44,195 nt of DNA from Intrasporangium calvum. Its GTDB lineage: Bacteria > Actinomycetota > Actinomycetes > Actinomycetales > Dermatophilaceae. The position numbers were made by a program, and so were the translations under genes. Below the pieces are notes generated by a model. It was not told the DNA's origin and made no database searches. It saw only the letters and a list, made by a program, of their open reading frames with translations. The stretch covers positions 1 to 44,195 of the forward strand of contig NZ_JAPFQL010000036.1 of assembly GCF_028446585.1 (NCBI RefSeq), in the 5' to 3' direction. Of the stretch, positions 7,503 to 16,069 are shown in pieces (the first letter of the stretch is position 1; the number at the start of each line of letters is the position of its first letter).

Positions 7503-10500
7503 TCAGGGGACGAGCCTGGCGATCGCCTTGAGGACACGCTGCGGCGAGACGGTGTAGGCCGTGCCGAGCGACTGGGCGAAGAGCGATACCCGCAGCTCCT
7601 CGATCATCCAGCCGATCTCGAGGACCTCGGCTGCCTCGCGCTGGCTCGGGCGCAGCGCCTGGAGGAGGTCGGCGTAGCGGGCCTCCACCAGATCCACCTG
7701 GTCGAGGGCCTGTGCGTCGCGCGCCGGGTTGGCGCGCCCCTTGTCCAGGCGGTGCTCCACGGCGCGCAGGTAGCGGTCGAGGTCGCGGAGCCGGGCGATG
7801 CCCGTGTCGGCGACGAAACCGGGCCGGATCAGCTCCTTCACCTGCGCGCGCACGTCGGCCAGCATCGGGCGGATCGCCGGGCTCGACGACCGGTCGAGCT
7901 CGGCCAGGCGGTTGGTGATGGTCAGGTGGCGAGCCAGGATCGGCTCCACGAGCCCGACCACCTGCACCACCCGCGCCGTCGTGTGCGTGCGGACGGCGGA
8001 CAGGGCCCACTCGAAGTCCTCGCGGGTGCGGATGCCGCTGCCAGCTGCGCCGCTCGCAGCGGGGACCACCTCCGCGCTGATCGCGTCGACGGCGGCGGCG
8101 AGGCAGTCGTCGAGCAGGGCCGGGACGCTGCCGTGCGGGTTGTGTCCGAGGGCGAGCTTCTGGGTGTTCGTGAGCCGGGCGAGAATCTGTTTCCACGGCG
8201 GTGAGATGCCGAGCAGCAGGAGTCGGCGCACCCCCAGCCGATGCTCTGCCTCGGCCTCCGCCTGAGTCGGCAGGACCCTGAGATCGACGGCGGCTCCGGT
8301 GTCCACGAGCGCCGGGTAGCCCTGCACCCCGGCCCCGCTCTCGAACGTGTCCGGCACCCGGTCGAGGTCCCACGTCGTCAGGCCCGTGCGCTCCACGCTC
8401 GTGCTCGCGGCCCGGACCCGGCGGCGCAGCTGGGGCGTCGCCGCCTCGCGCACCAGCTCGAGGTCCTTGCCCGTGGCGACCGGCTCACCGTTCGGCGCGT
8501 CCACGCTGAAGGTGACCTTCAGGTGGGGCGGAACGCGCTCCCAGTCGAAGTCGTCCGGGCTGACCGCAACGCCCGCCCGCCGACGCAGCGCGGTCGCGAG
8601 CGCGTCGACGAGTCGACCGTGCGCCGGGTCGAGCTCGCCGAGCACGGCCTTGGCGTGATCCGGTGCCGGCACGAGATGGCGCCGCGTCGCCTTGGGCAGC
8701 GAGCGGATCAGTGCCGTCACCAGCTCCTCCCGGAAACCGCGGACCTGCCAGTCGAAGCCGTCGGCAGTCACCCGGTTGAGCCGGTCGACCGGCACGTGCA
8801 CGGTGGCCCCGTCGAGATCGGACCCGGGTTCGAAGCGGTAGGTGACGTCGAGGGCCAGATCACCCTGGCGCCAGGTCGTCGGGTAGTCCTCCACCTCCAG
8901 CGGAGCCGAGCCGTCCCGCAGCAGGAGGTCCTCGGTGAAGGTGAGCAGGTCCGGCGTCTGGCGGCGGGCCTTCTTCCACCAGGTGTCGAAGTGGCGACCG
9001 GAGACCACCTCGGCCGGAATCCGCTTGTCGTAGAAGGCGATCAGGACGCTGTCGTCAACGGAGATGTCGCGGCGTCGGGTCCGCGCCTCCAGCTGTCCGA
9101 TGCGCTCGAGCAGCTCGGCGTTGTCACGCAGGAAGCGGTGCTCGGTGGGCCAGTCACCCTCGATCAGCGCGTGCCGGATGAAGAGGTCGCGGGCCAGCTC
9201 GGGATCGACCTTGGCCAGGCCGATGGTCCGGCCGACGACGAGCGGGACGCCATAGAGCGTCACCCGTTCCGTGGCGACAGCCGAGCCTCGGCGCCCCGAC
9301 CACCTCGGCTCGGAGTACTGCCGCTTGACCAGGTGCGCGCCGAGCTCCTCCGCCCACACGGGGTCGATCCGCGCGTTGATCCGGGCCCAGAGTCGGGTCG
9401 TCTCGACGAGCTCCTCGGCCATGACGAACTGCGGCTGCTTGCGAAACAACGCGGAGCCCGGGCTGATCCCGAAGCGGGCCCCTCTGGCGCCGAGGTACTC
9501 CCGGCGCTGCTCATCGCGAACTCCGACGTGGGAGAGGAGACCGGCCAGCAGGGACTGGTGGATCGCATCGGCGTCCACCTCCCCCTCACCGGTGCGCACG
9601 GTGCCCCGCGACACGTCGAGCCCCGCCTGCTTGGCCGCCTGCTTCAGCTGGGCGTGCAGGTCCTGCCACTCACGCACCCGCAGGTAGTGGAGGAACTCTG
9701 CCTTGCACATCCGGCGGAAGGCGCTCGAGCTGAGATCGCGCTGCTGCTCCTTGAGGTAGGCCCAGAGCCGCAGCCAGGAGAGGAAGTCACTCGTCTCGTC
9801 GGCGAAGCGCTTGTGCGACGCGTTGGCCAGCTCCTGCTTGTCCTGGGGCCGCTCGCGCGGGTCCTGGATCGACAGGGCCGCGACGATGACGAGCACCTCA
9901 CGCAGGACGCCCCGGCGGTCCCCCTCGATCACCATGCGGGCATGGCGCGGATCGATCGGGAGCGTCGCGATCGTCCGGCCGTATGCCGTGAGGCGGCGTC
10001 CCGGACGTCGCCGGCGTTGCGGGGTCGGCGGGGTCTCGTCCCCGGGTGCGAAGGCCTGCAGCTCCTCGAGGAGCCGGACGCCGTCAGCGATCTGTCGGCT
10101 GTCCGGGGCGTCGACGAACGGGAAGCGCGCGATGTCCCCCAGGCCCAGCGAGGTCATCTGGAGGATGACGGACGCCAGGTTGGTCCGCAGGATCTCGGGG
10201 TCGGTGAACTCCGGGCGGGAGAGGTAGTCGTCCTCGGAGTAGAGCCGGATGGCGATGCCCTCGGACACGCGTCCGCAGCGGCCGGACCGTTGGTTGGCCG
10301 ACGCCTGGGAGATCGCCTCGATCGGGAGCCGTTGGACCTTCGTCCGCTGGCTGTAGCGAGAGATGCGGGCCGTGCCCGTGTCGATGACGTAGCGGATGCC
10401 GGGCACGGTGAGCGAGGTCTCGGCGACGTTGGTGGCCAGGATGATCCGACGCCCCGTGTGTGGCTGGAAGACCCGGTGCTGCTCGGCAGCGGACAGCCGT

Positions 10501-11486
10501 GCGTAGAGCGGGACGACCTCGGTGACCGGGAGCCTCATCCCGTTGAGCGCATCGGCGGCGTCGCGGATCTCGCGCTCCCCCGAGAGGAAGACGAGGATGT
10601 CGGAGCTGCTGCCGGAATGGCGCTCGGTCCAGAGCTCCTCGACCGCCTCGCAGATGCCGGTGATCATGTCGCGCTCGTCGTCGTCGGGCCGGTCGGGGTC
10701 GACGAGGGGGCGGTAGCGGATCTCCACCGGATACGTACGGCCGGAGACCTCGATGATCGGTGCCGGAGTCCCGTCGGCAGCCGCAAAGTGCCGGGCGAAC
10801 CGCTCCGGGTCGATCGTCGCCGAGGTGATGATCACCTTGAGGTCCGGCCGACGCGGGAGCAGCTGCTTGAGGTAGCCGAGGATGAAGTCGATGTTGAGGC
10901 TGCGCTCGTGCGCCTCATCGATGATGATCGTGTCGTAGCGCCGCAGCTCGCGGTCACGCTGCAGCTCGGCGAGCAGGATGCCGTCGGTCATCACCTTGAC
11001 GAGGGTGTCCCGGCTCGACTGGTCAGTGAAGCGGACCTGATAGCCCACCGTGGTGCCCAGCTCGACGCGCAGTTCCTCGGAGAGCCGCTCGGCGACCGCG
11101 CGCGCCGCGATGCGCCGGGGCTGGGTGTGGCCGATGACGCCATCGAGCCCGCGCCCCAGCTCGAGGCAGATCTTCGGCAGCTGCGTCGTCTTGCCGGACC
11201 CCGTCTCGCCGGCGATGACGACGACCTGGTGGTCCCGGATCGCCGCCGCGATGTCGTCCCTCCGGTCGACGACGGGCAGCTGCTCCGGATACGTGATGGG
11301 CGGGACCAACCCCGCCCGAGCGGCCCGGCGGGCAGCGAGCGCGTCCGGGCTCAGCGGCATACGGCCCCCTGAACGCAGCGATGCCCCGGCGCCCGGCGCG
11401 CGTCGACGCCCGCCGCCGCCCCGACGACCTGCCCGGACCGGCCCGGTGCGGCGGTCCGCGGGGGCGGCAGGATGGTCATCGGGCAT
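7503..11486 (-). CDS. hrpA: ATP-dependent RNA helicase HrpA (DEAH box)
   Basis: A 1327-residue DEAH-box helicase of the HrpA type, acting on RNA in the cytoplasm; E. coli HrpA is linked to mRNA processing and rescue of stalled ribosomes. Seen: Walker A GETGSGKTTQLPK with Lys99, TQPRRIAARAVAERL, motif II IIIDEAHERSLN with Asp190, motif III ITSATID, motif V TNVAETSLTVPG, and motif VI QRSGRCGRV, followed by winged-helix, OB and the long HrpA-specific C-terminal region. Length matches the 1300-residue family. The ATG at 11486 is preceded at 7 nt by TATCCT, fitting leaderless expression. A second start, ATG 11360 with AGGGG upstream, lies inside a dispersed repeat and removes 42 low-complexity residues. 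The frame is also open upstream to 11921 without coding character. Confidence 0.92.
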   Translation of the reverse strand: MPDDHPAAPADRRTGPVRAGRRGGGGRRRAPGAGASLRSGGRMPLSPDALAARRAARAGLVPPITYPEQLPVVDRRDDIAAAIRDHQVVVIAGETGSGKTTQLPKICLELGRGLDGVIGHTQPRRIAARAVAERLSEELRVELGTTVGYQVRFTDQSSRDTLVKVMTDGILLAELQRDRELRRYDTIIIDEAHERSLNIDFILGYLKQLLPRRPDLKVIITSATIDPERFARHFAAADGTPAPIIEVSGRTYPVEIRYRPLVDPDRPDDDERDMITGICEAVEELWTERHSGSSSDILVFLSGEREIRDAADALNGMRLPVTEVVPLYARLSAAEQHRVFQPHTGRRIILATNVAETSLTVPGIRYVIDTGTARISRYSQRTKVQRLPIEAISQASANQRSGRCGRVSEGIAIRLYSEDDYLSRPEFTDPEILRTNLASVILQMTSLGLGDIARFPFVDAPDSRQIADGVRLLEELQAFAPGDETPPTPQRRRRPGRRLTAYGRTIATLPIDPRHARMVIEGDRRGVLREVLVIVAALSIQDPRERPQDKQELANASHKRFADETSDFLSWLRLWAYLKEQQRDLSSSAFRRMCKAEFLHYLRVREWQDLHAQLKQAAKQAGLDVSRGTVRTGEGEVDADAIHQSLLAGLLSHVGVRDEQRREYLGARGARFGISPGSALFRKQPQFVMAEELVETTRLWARINARIDPVWAEELGAHLVKRQYSEPRWSGRRGSAVATERVTLYGVPLVVGRTIGLAKVDPELARDLFIRHALIEGDWPTEHRFLRDNAELLERIGQLEARTRRRDISVDDSVLIAFYDKRIPAEVVSGRHFDTWWKKARRQTPDLLTFTEDLLLRDGSAPLEVEDYPTTWRQGDLALDVTYRFEPGSDLDGATVHVPVDRLNRVTADGFDWQVRGFREELVTALIRSLPKATRRHLVPAPDHAKAVLGELDPAHGRLVDALATALRRRAGVAVSPDDFDWERVPPHLKVTFSVDAPNGEPVATGKDLELVREAATPQLRRRVRAASTSVERTGLTTWDLDRVPDTFESGAGVQGYPALVDTGAAVDLRVLPTQAEAEAEHRLGVRRLLLLGISPPWKQILARLTNTQKLALGHNPHGSVPALLDDCLAAAVDAISAEVVPAASGAAGSGIRTREDFEWALSAVRTHTTARVVQVVGLVEPILARHLTITNRLAELDRSSSPAIRPMLADVRAQVKELIRPGFVADTGIARLRDLDRYLRAVEHRLDKGRANPARDAQALDQVDLVEARYADLLQALRPSQREAAEVLEIGWMIEELRVSLFAQSLGTAYTVSPQRVLKAIARLVP
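11350..11362 (-). repeat. Dispersed GTATGCCGCTG element, copy 3 (hrpA N-terminus)
   Basis: On the minus strand it reads GTATGCCGCTGAG. Its ATG is an in-frame alternative hrpA start. It has A instead of G at position 12, as in copies 6 and 7. Confidence 0.7.
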
Positions 11487-11522
11487 GGGCGACAGGATAA
11501 GCGCCGGGCGGGGCCGGTCCGA
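11487..11522 (-). promoter_or_regulatory. Candidate leaderless promoter of hrpA
   Basis: On the minus strand TTCGGA is followed after 18 nt by TATCCT, whose last base lies 7 nt before ATG 11486. This is the TANNNT spacing of leaderless actinobacterial transcripts. It supports the longer HrpA start. Confidence 0.45.
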
Positions 11523-11595
11523 ACTCGTTTCCGGTGGAACCACCCGGCGACACGTAGGGTCTGACCCGGTGGGACACCTCGCGGAAGGGGCGACG

Positions 11596-12261
11596 ATGGA
11601 CCCGAGGCCGGCGGCACCGGACCCGCACCACGATCGACACGTCGCGTTCCCCGAGGAGACCCCGGTTGCGTCGTCGCTGCCGCCCACGGCGTGGGCGCCG
11701 GCACCCCACCTGCCCCCTCTGCCGCCACCCACGACGCCGACGCCTCCCCGGCACCGGCCGCGGGGCCGAGCAGCCTGGTTGGTCCTGGCCGCCTTCTTCG
11801 CCCTGCCCGTCATGGGTAACGTCGCCTTCAGCGACGGCCCCGACAGCATGACGAACGCCGGATCGGTCGAGTGGCACGCTCCCCCTCCCGACTGGGGCGA
11901 GGACGACACGACCCAGATCAAGGACGTGACCTACGTGGAGGACGGCATGGTCGCCGGCATCCAGCCAGGTCTCGAGGCACAGGCCGTCCCCCCGGGAGCC
12001 ACGTCGTTCCGCGTCGAGGTGGCCGGGGACGACGACTACGCGACGATGGTCGTCCTGGCGAAGGCCGACGACAGCCTCGTCCCCGGGACACCGCTACCGT
12101 TCGCGGTCGACGTGCTCATGGAGGAGCCCGGTGCGCTCCTGTCCGTGGTCGCCCGCGGAGCGTCAGGCGCGGCCGAGCTCCAGTGCCGGGTCTACGCCGA
12201 CGGAGTGCTCGTCGCGGTGCGCTCCGGCACGGGCTCGGCCGAGTGCCTGCTGCCGCGCTGA
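11596..12261 (+). CDS. MmpS-like single-span membrane protein
   Basis: A 221-residue protein starting at ATG 11596, with GGAAGGGG 5-6 nt upstream. Residues 1-58 are Pro/Ala rich and presumably cytoplasmic. Residues about 59-78 (WLVLAAFFALPVMGNVAF) form one membrane span. The outer domain (about 130-221) has the pattern of MmpS proteins: FRVEVAGDD, a strand TMVVLAKA, LPFAVDV, LLSVVARG, then a Cys-x-x-x-x-DG segment (LQCRVYADGVLV) and a final Cys. MmpS proteins assist RND-type MmpL lipid or siderophore exporters in mycobacteria, but no MmpL gene is near, so its partner is unknown. The family call rests on spacing and fold pattern, not strong identity. The ends converge with femX, 8 nt apart. 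Confidence 0.6.
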   Translation: MDPRPAAPDPHHDRHVAFPEETPVASSLPPTAWAPAPHLPPLPPPTTPTPPRHRPRGRAAWLVLAAFFALPVMGNVAFSDGPDSMTNAGSVEWHAPPPDWGEDDTTQIKDVTYVEDGMVAGIQPGLEAQAVPPGATSFRVEVAGDDDYATMVVLAKADDSLVPGTPLPFAVDVLMEEPGALLSVVARGASGAAELQCRVYADGVLVAVRSGTGSAECLLPR

Positions 12262-12269
12262 GCACGCAC

Positions 12270-13535
12270 CTAGACGTCGGCGTCCGACGTGGCCTCTGCG
12301 CCCGCTCGACGGTTGTTGATCGCGACGCGCAACGCCATGGCCTTCTCGAAGGCGGTGTGCCAGAACCGGCTCAGCACCAGCTCTCGCTCGCCGACCATCT
12401 CGACCACGTCGGCTCCGGCGCCGAGCTTGAAGAGCAGCAGACCGATCAGCGGCGACGTGGCGCCCAGCGACGTGTTGAAACCGCGCAGGTCGTAGGCGGA
12501 GCAACCCGCCTCGATCGCGTCCTGGATCGCCTGCCACTGCAGGGCGTTGCTCGCCCGGGCCTCACGGTTGCGACCGGTCGACCCGCCGTACAGATAGGAG
12601 AAGGTGTCGCCGACGCGCACCATCAAGGCCGAGGCCAGGACGTCGCCGTCGATGTGCGCCTCGTAGATGCATCCGGTGACCCCCTCGCCAGCATCGGAGA
12701 ACGACCGCACCATCTGCTCGAAGTAGGACTTCGCCCGGGGCACGAAGTGGTCGCGCTCGCCGGTCTCGACGTAGAGCTCGTGGAAGCGGTCCACACCCTC
12801 GAGACCGACGGACCGGACCTCGACACCCGCCTTGTCGGCCTTCTTGATGTTGCGCCGCCACTGCTGGTTCATCGCCTTGAGCGCAGCCGCGCTGTCGCGA
12901 CCCTCGAGGTCGATGACACAGAGATAGCGCGGCTGACCCACGGCGGCGGTGTTCCCCCACCCGATCGGTCGCCAGTCGCCGCGGTCGAGCCACGCCTCCA
13001 GCCGGCGCGCGACCGGGTTGTCCACCGTCGGGGGCAGGGCGGTGAAGGACATGAGACCGCCCTCGCTGATCTGCTTCTTGACGATGTCCGGCTCCCAGGA
13101 CCGCGACACGACCGGGAAACCGAGCCGCAGCGCGAAGGCACCCGAGGACCGGGCCCAGGCCACGAGGGGCTCCAGCCACGCGGCCGGGTCCCCGGCTACA
13201 GCGGCCCACGGCAGGGCCGGGCCCTCCGGAAGGTACGCGAAGGAGCGTCGCACGCGCGGGAGCGCCCGCGAGAGCACGAGACCGGCGCCGACGCGCGCCC
13301 CCGAGGCGTCGAACCAGCCGAGGTGCACCGCCGTCCAGTCCGGCTTGGTGCGGGCCCACTCCGGGGTCTGCAGGAAGCTGCCGTGCAGCTCCAGCACGGT
13401 GGCGCGCGCCTCGTCTGCCGTGACGGGCCGGACCGTGAACGGGCCGACCGGCACGGTCGCCGGTGTGTCGCCGCCGCGGCCGGAGGGTGTCGCCTGGCTG
13501 CTCGGGGTGGTCGGTGCGATGGGGGCCTCGTCCAT
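12270..13535 (-). CDS. FemX/FemAB-type peptidoglycan bridge aminoacyltransferase
   Basis: A 421-residue protein of the FemAB (Fem ligase, double GNAT) family, which adds amino acids from aminoacyl-tRNA to the lipid II stem peptide on the inner membrane face. Seen: LHGSFLQTPEWARTK near residue 50, the first GNAT-like half with YLPEGPALPW, the helical spacer RRNIKKADKAGVEV (about 245-258), and the second half with FSYLYGGSTGRN, ALQWQAIQDAIEAG and YDLRGFN, all regular in FemX. ATG 13535 has AGGG 8 nt upstream; the longer open frame to 13649 lies across the neighbouring gene end. The added amino acid cannot be told from sequence. It follows the two small membrane protein genes on the same strand. 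Confidence 0.85.
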   Translation of the reverse strand: MDEAPIAPTTPSSQATPSGRGGDTPATVPVGPFTVRPVTADEARATVLELHGSFLQTPEWARTKPDWTAVHLGWFDASGARVGAGLVLSRALPRVRRSFAYLPEGPALPWAAVAGDPAAWLEPLVAWARSSGAFALRLGFPVVSRSWEPDIVKKQISEGGLMSFTALPPTVDNPVARRLEAWLDRGDWRPIGWGNTAAVGQPRYLCVIDLEGRDSAAALKAMNQQWRRNIKKADKAGVEVRSVGLEGVDRFHELYVETGERDHFVPRAKSYFEQMVRSFSDAGEGVTGCIYEAHIDGDVLASALMVRVGDTFSYLYGGSTGRNREARASNALQWQAIQDAIEAGCSAYDLRGFNTSLGATSPLIGLLLFKLGAGADVVEMVGERELVLSRFWHTAFEKAMALRVAINNRRAGAEATSDADV

Positions 13536-13540
13536 GCCGG

Positions 13541-13999
13541 TCACCCTATCGGCGCGGAGCGAAGCCGCCGGCTGCGCCGGATCCAGAGGAGCCCGAGCAC
13601 GGGCAGCACGAGGGGCACGTAGCCGTAGCCCTGCCCGAAGTGCGACCACACGGTCTTGTCGGGGAACCAGTCCGGTGCGGCATACGACAGCGCGCCGACG
13701 AGCAGGACGCCCACGAGCTCGATGACGATGGCCACCGACGCGACGCGCACCCAGAGCCGGTCACCGCGGGCGAGGCCGACGGTGGCGACCACGTAGATCA
13801 GGGCTGCGAGGGCGGAGAGGAGGTAGGAGACCGGGGCCCGGTCGAAGTACTCGACGATCTGCAGGACGCTGCGCCCGGTGGCAGCCAGGGCGAGCAGCCC
13901 GTAGAGCGCCACCACGAGGCGCCCGGGACCGCGCCCGGTGTGGGTGTGGTGGTCACTCTGGTGACCCGTGTGGGGGTCCACGGGGACGGCTTCAGGCAT
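13541..13999 (-). CDS. Integral membrane protein of unknown function (four spans)
   Basis: A 152-residue protein that I do not recognise. After a His-rich N-terminus (HTGHQSDHHTHTG, residues 10-22, possibly metal-binding) it has four hydrophobic segments at about residues 28-45, 57-75, 84-104 and 124-142. The tail is basic (RRSRRLR), which suggests a cytoplasmic C-terminus by the positive-inside rule. ATG 13999 lies inside the last codons of the upstream gene (8-base overlap), so the two are coupled; femX follows 6 nt after its stop. The three genes probably form one operon. Confidence 0.68.
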   Translation of the reverse strand: MPEAVPVDPHTGHQSDHHTHTGRGPGRLVVALYGLLALAATGRSVLQIVEYFDRAPVSYLLSALAALIYVVATVGLARGDRLWVRVASVAIVIELVGVLLVGALSYAAPDWFPDKTVWSHFGQGYGYVPLVLPVLGLLWIRRSRRLRSAPIG

Positions 14000-14354
14000 T
14001 GAGGGCCCAGATCTGCTGGATGCGCGCCAGGAGCACGGCCACGACGACCGCTCCTCCGAGCACCACGGCCATCGCCCACTGCGTCTTCTCCTTGATGGCG
14101 ATGAAGATCGCGGCGGGAAGGATGACGAGCACCGTGAAGAGGTAGGCCACGAACGTGGCCCGCTCCGAACCGTCGACGATGGCTCCGGACTGCGAGATGC
14201 CGTAGACCAGCTGCACGAGCAGGCCCAGCTCGATCCCCGCGCCGATGAGGATCAGCGGGTCGTCCACGAGCCGCCGGCGGACGAGGTGGTGGGCGGCCAC
14301 GAGGCCGAGCACCCCGGAGGCAACGAGGAGCGACACGGTCAGGGGGGCGAGCAC
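13992..14354 (-). CDS. Small integral membrane protein of unknown function (four spans)
   Basis: A 120-residue protein starting at GTG 14354, with hydrophobic segments at about residues 4-22, 34-53, 66-86 and 93-112. No family is recognised. It heads a probable operon with the His-rich membrane protein and femX, overlapping the former by 8 bases. The start appears leaderless: TAGGAT ends 6 nt upstream of the GTG. A role in envelope biology is suggested only by the femX linkage. Confidence 0.65.
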   Translation of the reverse strand: MLAPLTVSLLVASGVLGLVAAHHLVRRRLVDDPLILIGAGIELGLLVQLVYGISQSGAIVDGSERATFVAYLFTVLVILPAAIFIAIKEKTQWAMAVVLGGAVVVAVLLARIQQIWALNA

Positions 14355-14360
14355 GCGGGA

Positions 14361-14390
14361 ATCCTACGGTCTGGGCCCCAGCAGCACGAA
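14361..14390 (-). promoter_or_regulatory. Candidate leaderless promoter for the membrane protein-femX operon
   Basis: On the minus strand TTCGTG (14385-14390) is followed by 18 nt and TAGGAT (14361-14366), ending 6 nt before GTG 14354. No ribosome site is present. Confidence 0.45.
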
Positions 14391-14406
14391 CCCGCGCCCC
14401 GGGCCG

Positions 14407-14443
14407 TAGATTTTTGCCTGTCCGGTCCATCGACGAAAGGCCG
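14407..14443 (+). promoter_or_regulatory. -10 box and ribosome site of the ADP-ribosylglycohydrolase gene
   Basis: TAGATT at 14407-14412 is a reasonable -10 box, and GAAAGG lies 7 nt before GTG 14448. The ribosome site decides for this GTG over the one at 14454. Confidence 0.4.
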
Positions 14444-14447
14444 TCCC

Positions 14448-15896
14448 GTGGTCGTGAACCGCCCGATCGCCCTCGACCGTGCCGCTGGCGTGCTGCTCGG
14501 TGGGGCCTGCGGGGACGCGCTCGGAGTCCCCTACGAGATGGCGGCACCCCCCGTCGGCGAGGCCGTCATGAAAGGCGGTGGACTCGGCCCCTACGACCCG
14601 GGCGAGTGGAGCGACGACACGCAGATGACGTTGTGCGTCGCAGGGGCAGCGGCTCGCGGACTCGATCTCACGGCGGCCGACGGTCTGGACGCCGTCGCCG
14701 AGGCTTTCGCCGGATGGCTCGTCGGCGGGGCAACCGACGTCGGGGCCCAGACCCGAACGGTGCTCGTCGACGCGGACCAGCTCGAGGGCCGTCCGCACGA
14801 GCGCCTCACCGCCGCGAGCCGGGCCCTGCATGAGCGGACCGGCCTGACTGCGGGAAACGGCGCCCTGATGCGGACCTCCGTCGTCGGCATCTGGAAGGTC
14901 ACCGACCGCGAGGCGACCGCTCGTGCCGCACGCGCCGTCGCCGAGCTCACCCACGCCGACCCCCTCGCGGCGGACTCGTCGATCCTCTGGTCCGAGGCCA
15001 TCCGAGTCGCAGTCAACGAAGGACGGCTCGACCTGACGTCCGGGCTCGACCTCGTCAGCCAGGCACACCGGTCCCACTGGTCCGGCTGGATCGAGGAGGC
15101 GACCGGCGAGGAGCCGGCGCGCTTCGTCAACAACGGCTACACCGTCACGGCGCTCCAGGCGGCCTGGGCGGCCATCACGACGACGGACCGGGGCGACCGG
15201 TCCCCGATGCACCTCCAGCGTGGCCTCCAGGCCGCGGTACGCGCCGGTCACGACACCGACACCGTGGCTGCCATTGCCGGTTCGCTGCTCGGCGCCCGCT
15301 ATGGCGCCTCGGCGGTGCCGACCCAGTGGCGCCGCATGGTCCACGGCTGGCCCGGCTACCGGGCGCATGACCTCGTCGAGATCGCCGTCTCGACGTGGTC
15401 CGGCGGGCGGAGGGCCGGCACGTGGCCCTCCGTCGCGACGATGGCAGACCCCACGATCGCGCCCCTGGCCCTGCCCCACCCCATCGACCCGGACATCGTC
15501 CTGGGCACCATCAGCGACCTGTCGCAGACGAAGCAGCTCGGGGTCCAGGCGGTCGTGTCCCTCTGCCCCCTGGGCCTGGAGGACATCCCCGCGGAGGGAG
15601 TGCCCCCTCGCGACCATCTCGAGGCCTGGCTCGACGAGGACGACTCCGATGAGTCCAACCCGCACCTCGACTTCGTGCTCGACGACGTGTCGTCGGCCCT
15701 GCGCCAGTTCCGCGCCGAGGGCAAGCGCGTCCTGGTGCACTGCCGTGACGCAACGCGACGCACCCCGGCCGTCGCCCTTCGGTACGCCGTGGACCTCGGG
15801 GTCGCCCCGGAGCTGGCCGAGCGGTCGATCCGGCAGGCGATGCCGGGGATCCGGGCCTCGGGTCGGCTCTGGGACGTCGCGGCCCACGGGGCCTGA
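14448..15896 (+). CDS. ADP-ribosylglycohydrolase fused to a cysteine phosphatase-like domain
   Basis: A 482-residue two-domain protein. Residues about 8-320 are a DraG/ARH-type ADP-ribosylglycohydrolase, which removes ADP-ribose from proteins or other acceptors using two metal ions. The N-terminal GVLLGGACGDALGVPYE, the metal-binding SDDTQM (residues 55-60) and the second metal motif GHDTDTVAAIAGSLLGARYG (about 265-285) are all intact. Residues about 345-482 resemble a dual-specificity phosphatase: VLVHCRDATRRTPAVAL carries the Cys-x5-Arg loop with Cys432 and Arg438. A general-acid Asp is not certain. GTG 14448 was chosen by its ribosome site. The pairing suggests removal of ADP-ribose together with hydrolysis of, or binding to, a phosphate ester; that is inference. 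A tandem repeat starts within the last codons. Confidence 0.88.
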   Translation: MVVNRPIALDRAAGVLLGGACGDALGVPYEMAAPPVGEAVMKGGGLGPYDPGEWSDDTQMTLCVAGAAARGLDLTAADGLDAVAEAFAGWLVGGATDVGAQTRTVLVDADQLEGRPHERLTAASRALHERTGLTAGNGALMRTSVVGIWKVTDREATARAARAVAELTHADPLAADSSILWSEAIRVAVNEGRLDLTSGLDLVSQAHRSHWSGWIEEATGEEPARFVNNGYTVTALQAAWAAITTTDRGDRSPMHLQRGLQAAVRAGHDTDTVAAIAGSLLGARYGASAVPTQWRRMVHGWPGYRAHDLVEIAVSTWSGGRRAGTWPSVATMADPTIAPLALPHPIDPDIVLGTISDLSQTKQLGVQAVVSLCPLGLEDIPAEGVPPRDHLEAWLDEDDSDESNPHLDFVLDDVSSALRQFRAEGKRVLVHCRDATRRTPAVALRYAVDLGVAPELAERSIRQAMPGIRASGRLWDVAAHGA

Positions 15897-15949
15897 CAGC
15901 CCACGGGACCTGACAGCCCACGGGACCTGTCCACCACGGGACCTGTCCA
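15883..15949 (+). repeat. Tandem repeat, 17-bp unit, nearly four copies
   Basis: Units CCCACGGGGCCTGACAG, CCCACGGGACCTGACAG, CCCACGGGACCTGTCCA and a 16-bp CCACGGGACCTGTCCA follow without gap. The first unit contains the stop codon of the ADP-ribosylglycohydrolase gene. Confidence 0.85.
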
Positions 15950-16003
15950 CCAGCCCGCGGGCCCGCGGCGAGAGCGCTCGACGCGGCCGGCCGGCACATA
16001 CAT

Positions 16004-16037
16004 CAGCGACCGCCCCCAGGGAGAAGGGCGGTCGCTG
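16004..16037. terminator. Bidirectional intrinsic terminator-like hairpin
   Basis: CAGCGACCGCCC and GGGCGGTCGCTG form a perfect 12-bp stem around a 10-nt loop. It stands between two convergent genes, about 110 nt past the glycohydrolase stop and 33 nt past the DoxX stop. There is no T-tract, as is common in high-GC actinobacteria. Confidence 0.75.
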
Positions 16038-16069
16038 TGCGCCGGCCCCGTCGGGCCGGATCCTGTCGG

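Noticed and set aside
9981-9993. GTATGCCGTGAGG in hrpA, and GGCATAC at 13681, 23985 and 39042
   Set aside because: They share only 7-8 bases with the dispersed element and are not counted as copies.
8241-11372. Open plus-strand frame of 1043 codons opposite hrpA
   Set aside because: Exact codon-phase shadow of hrpA with no motif or ribosome site.
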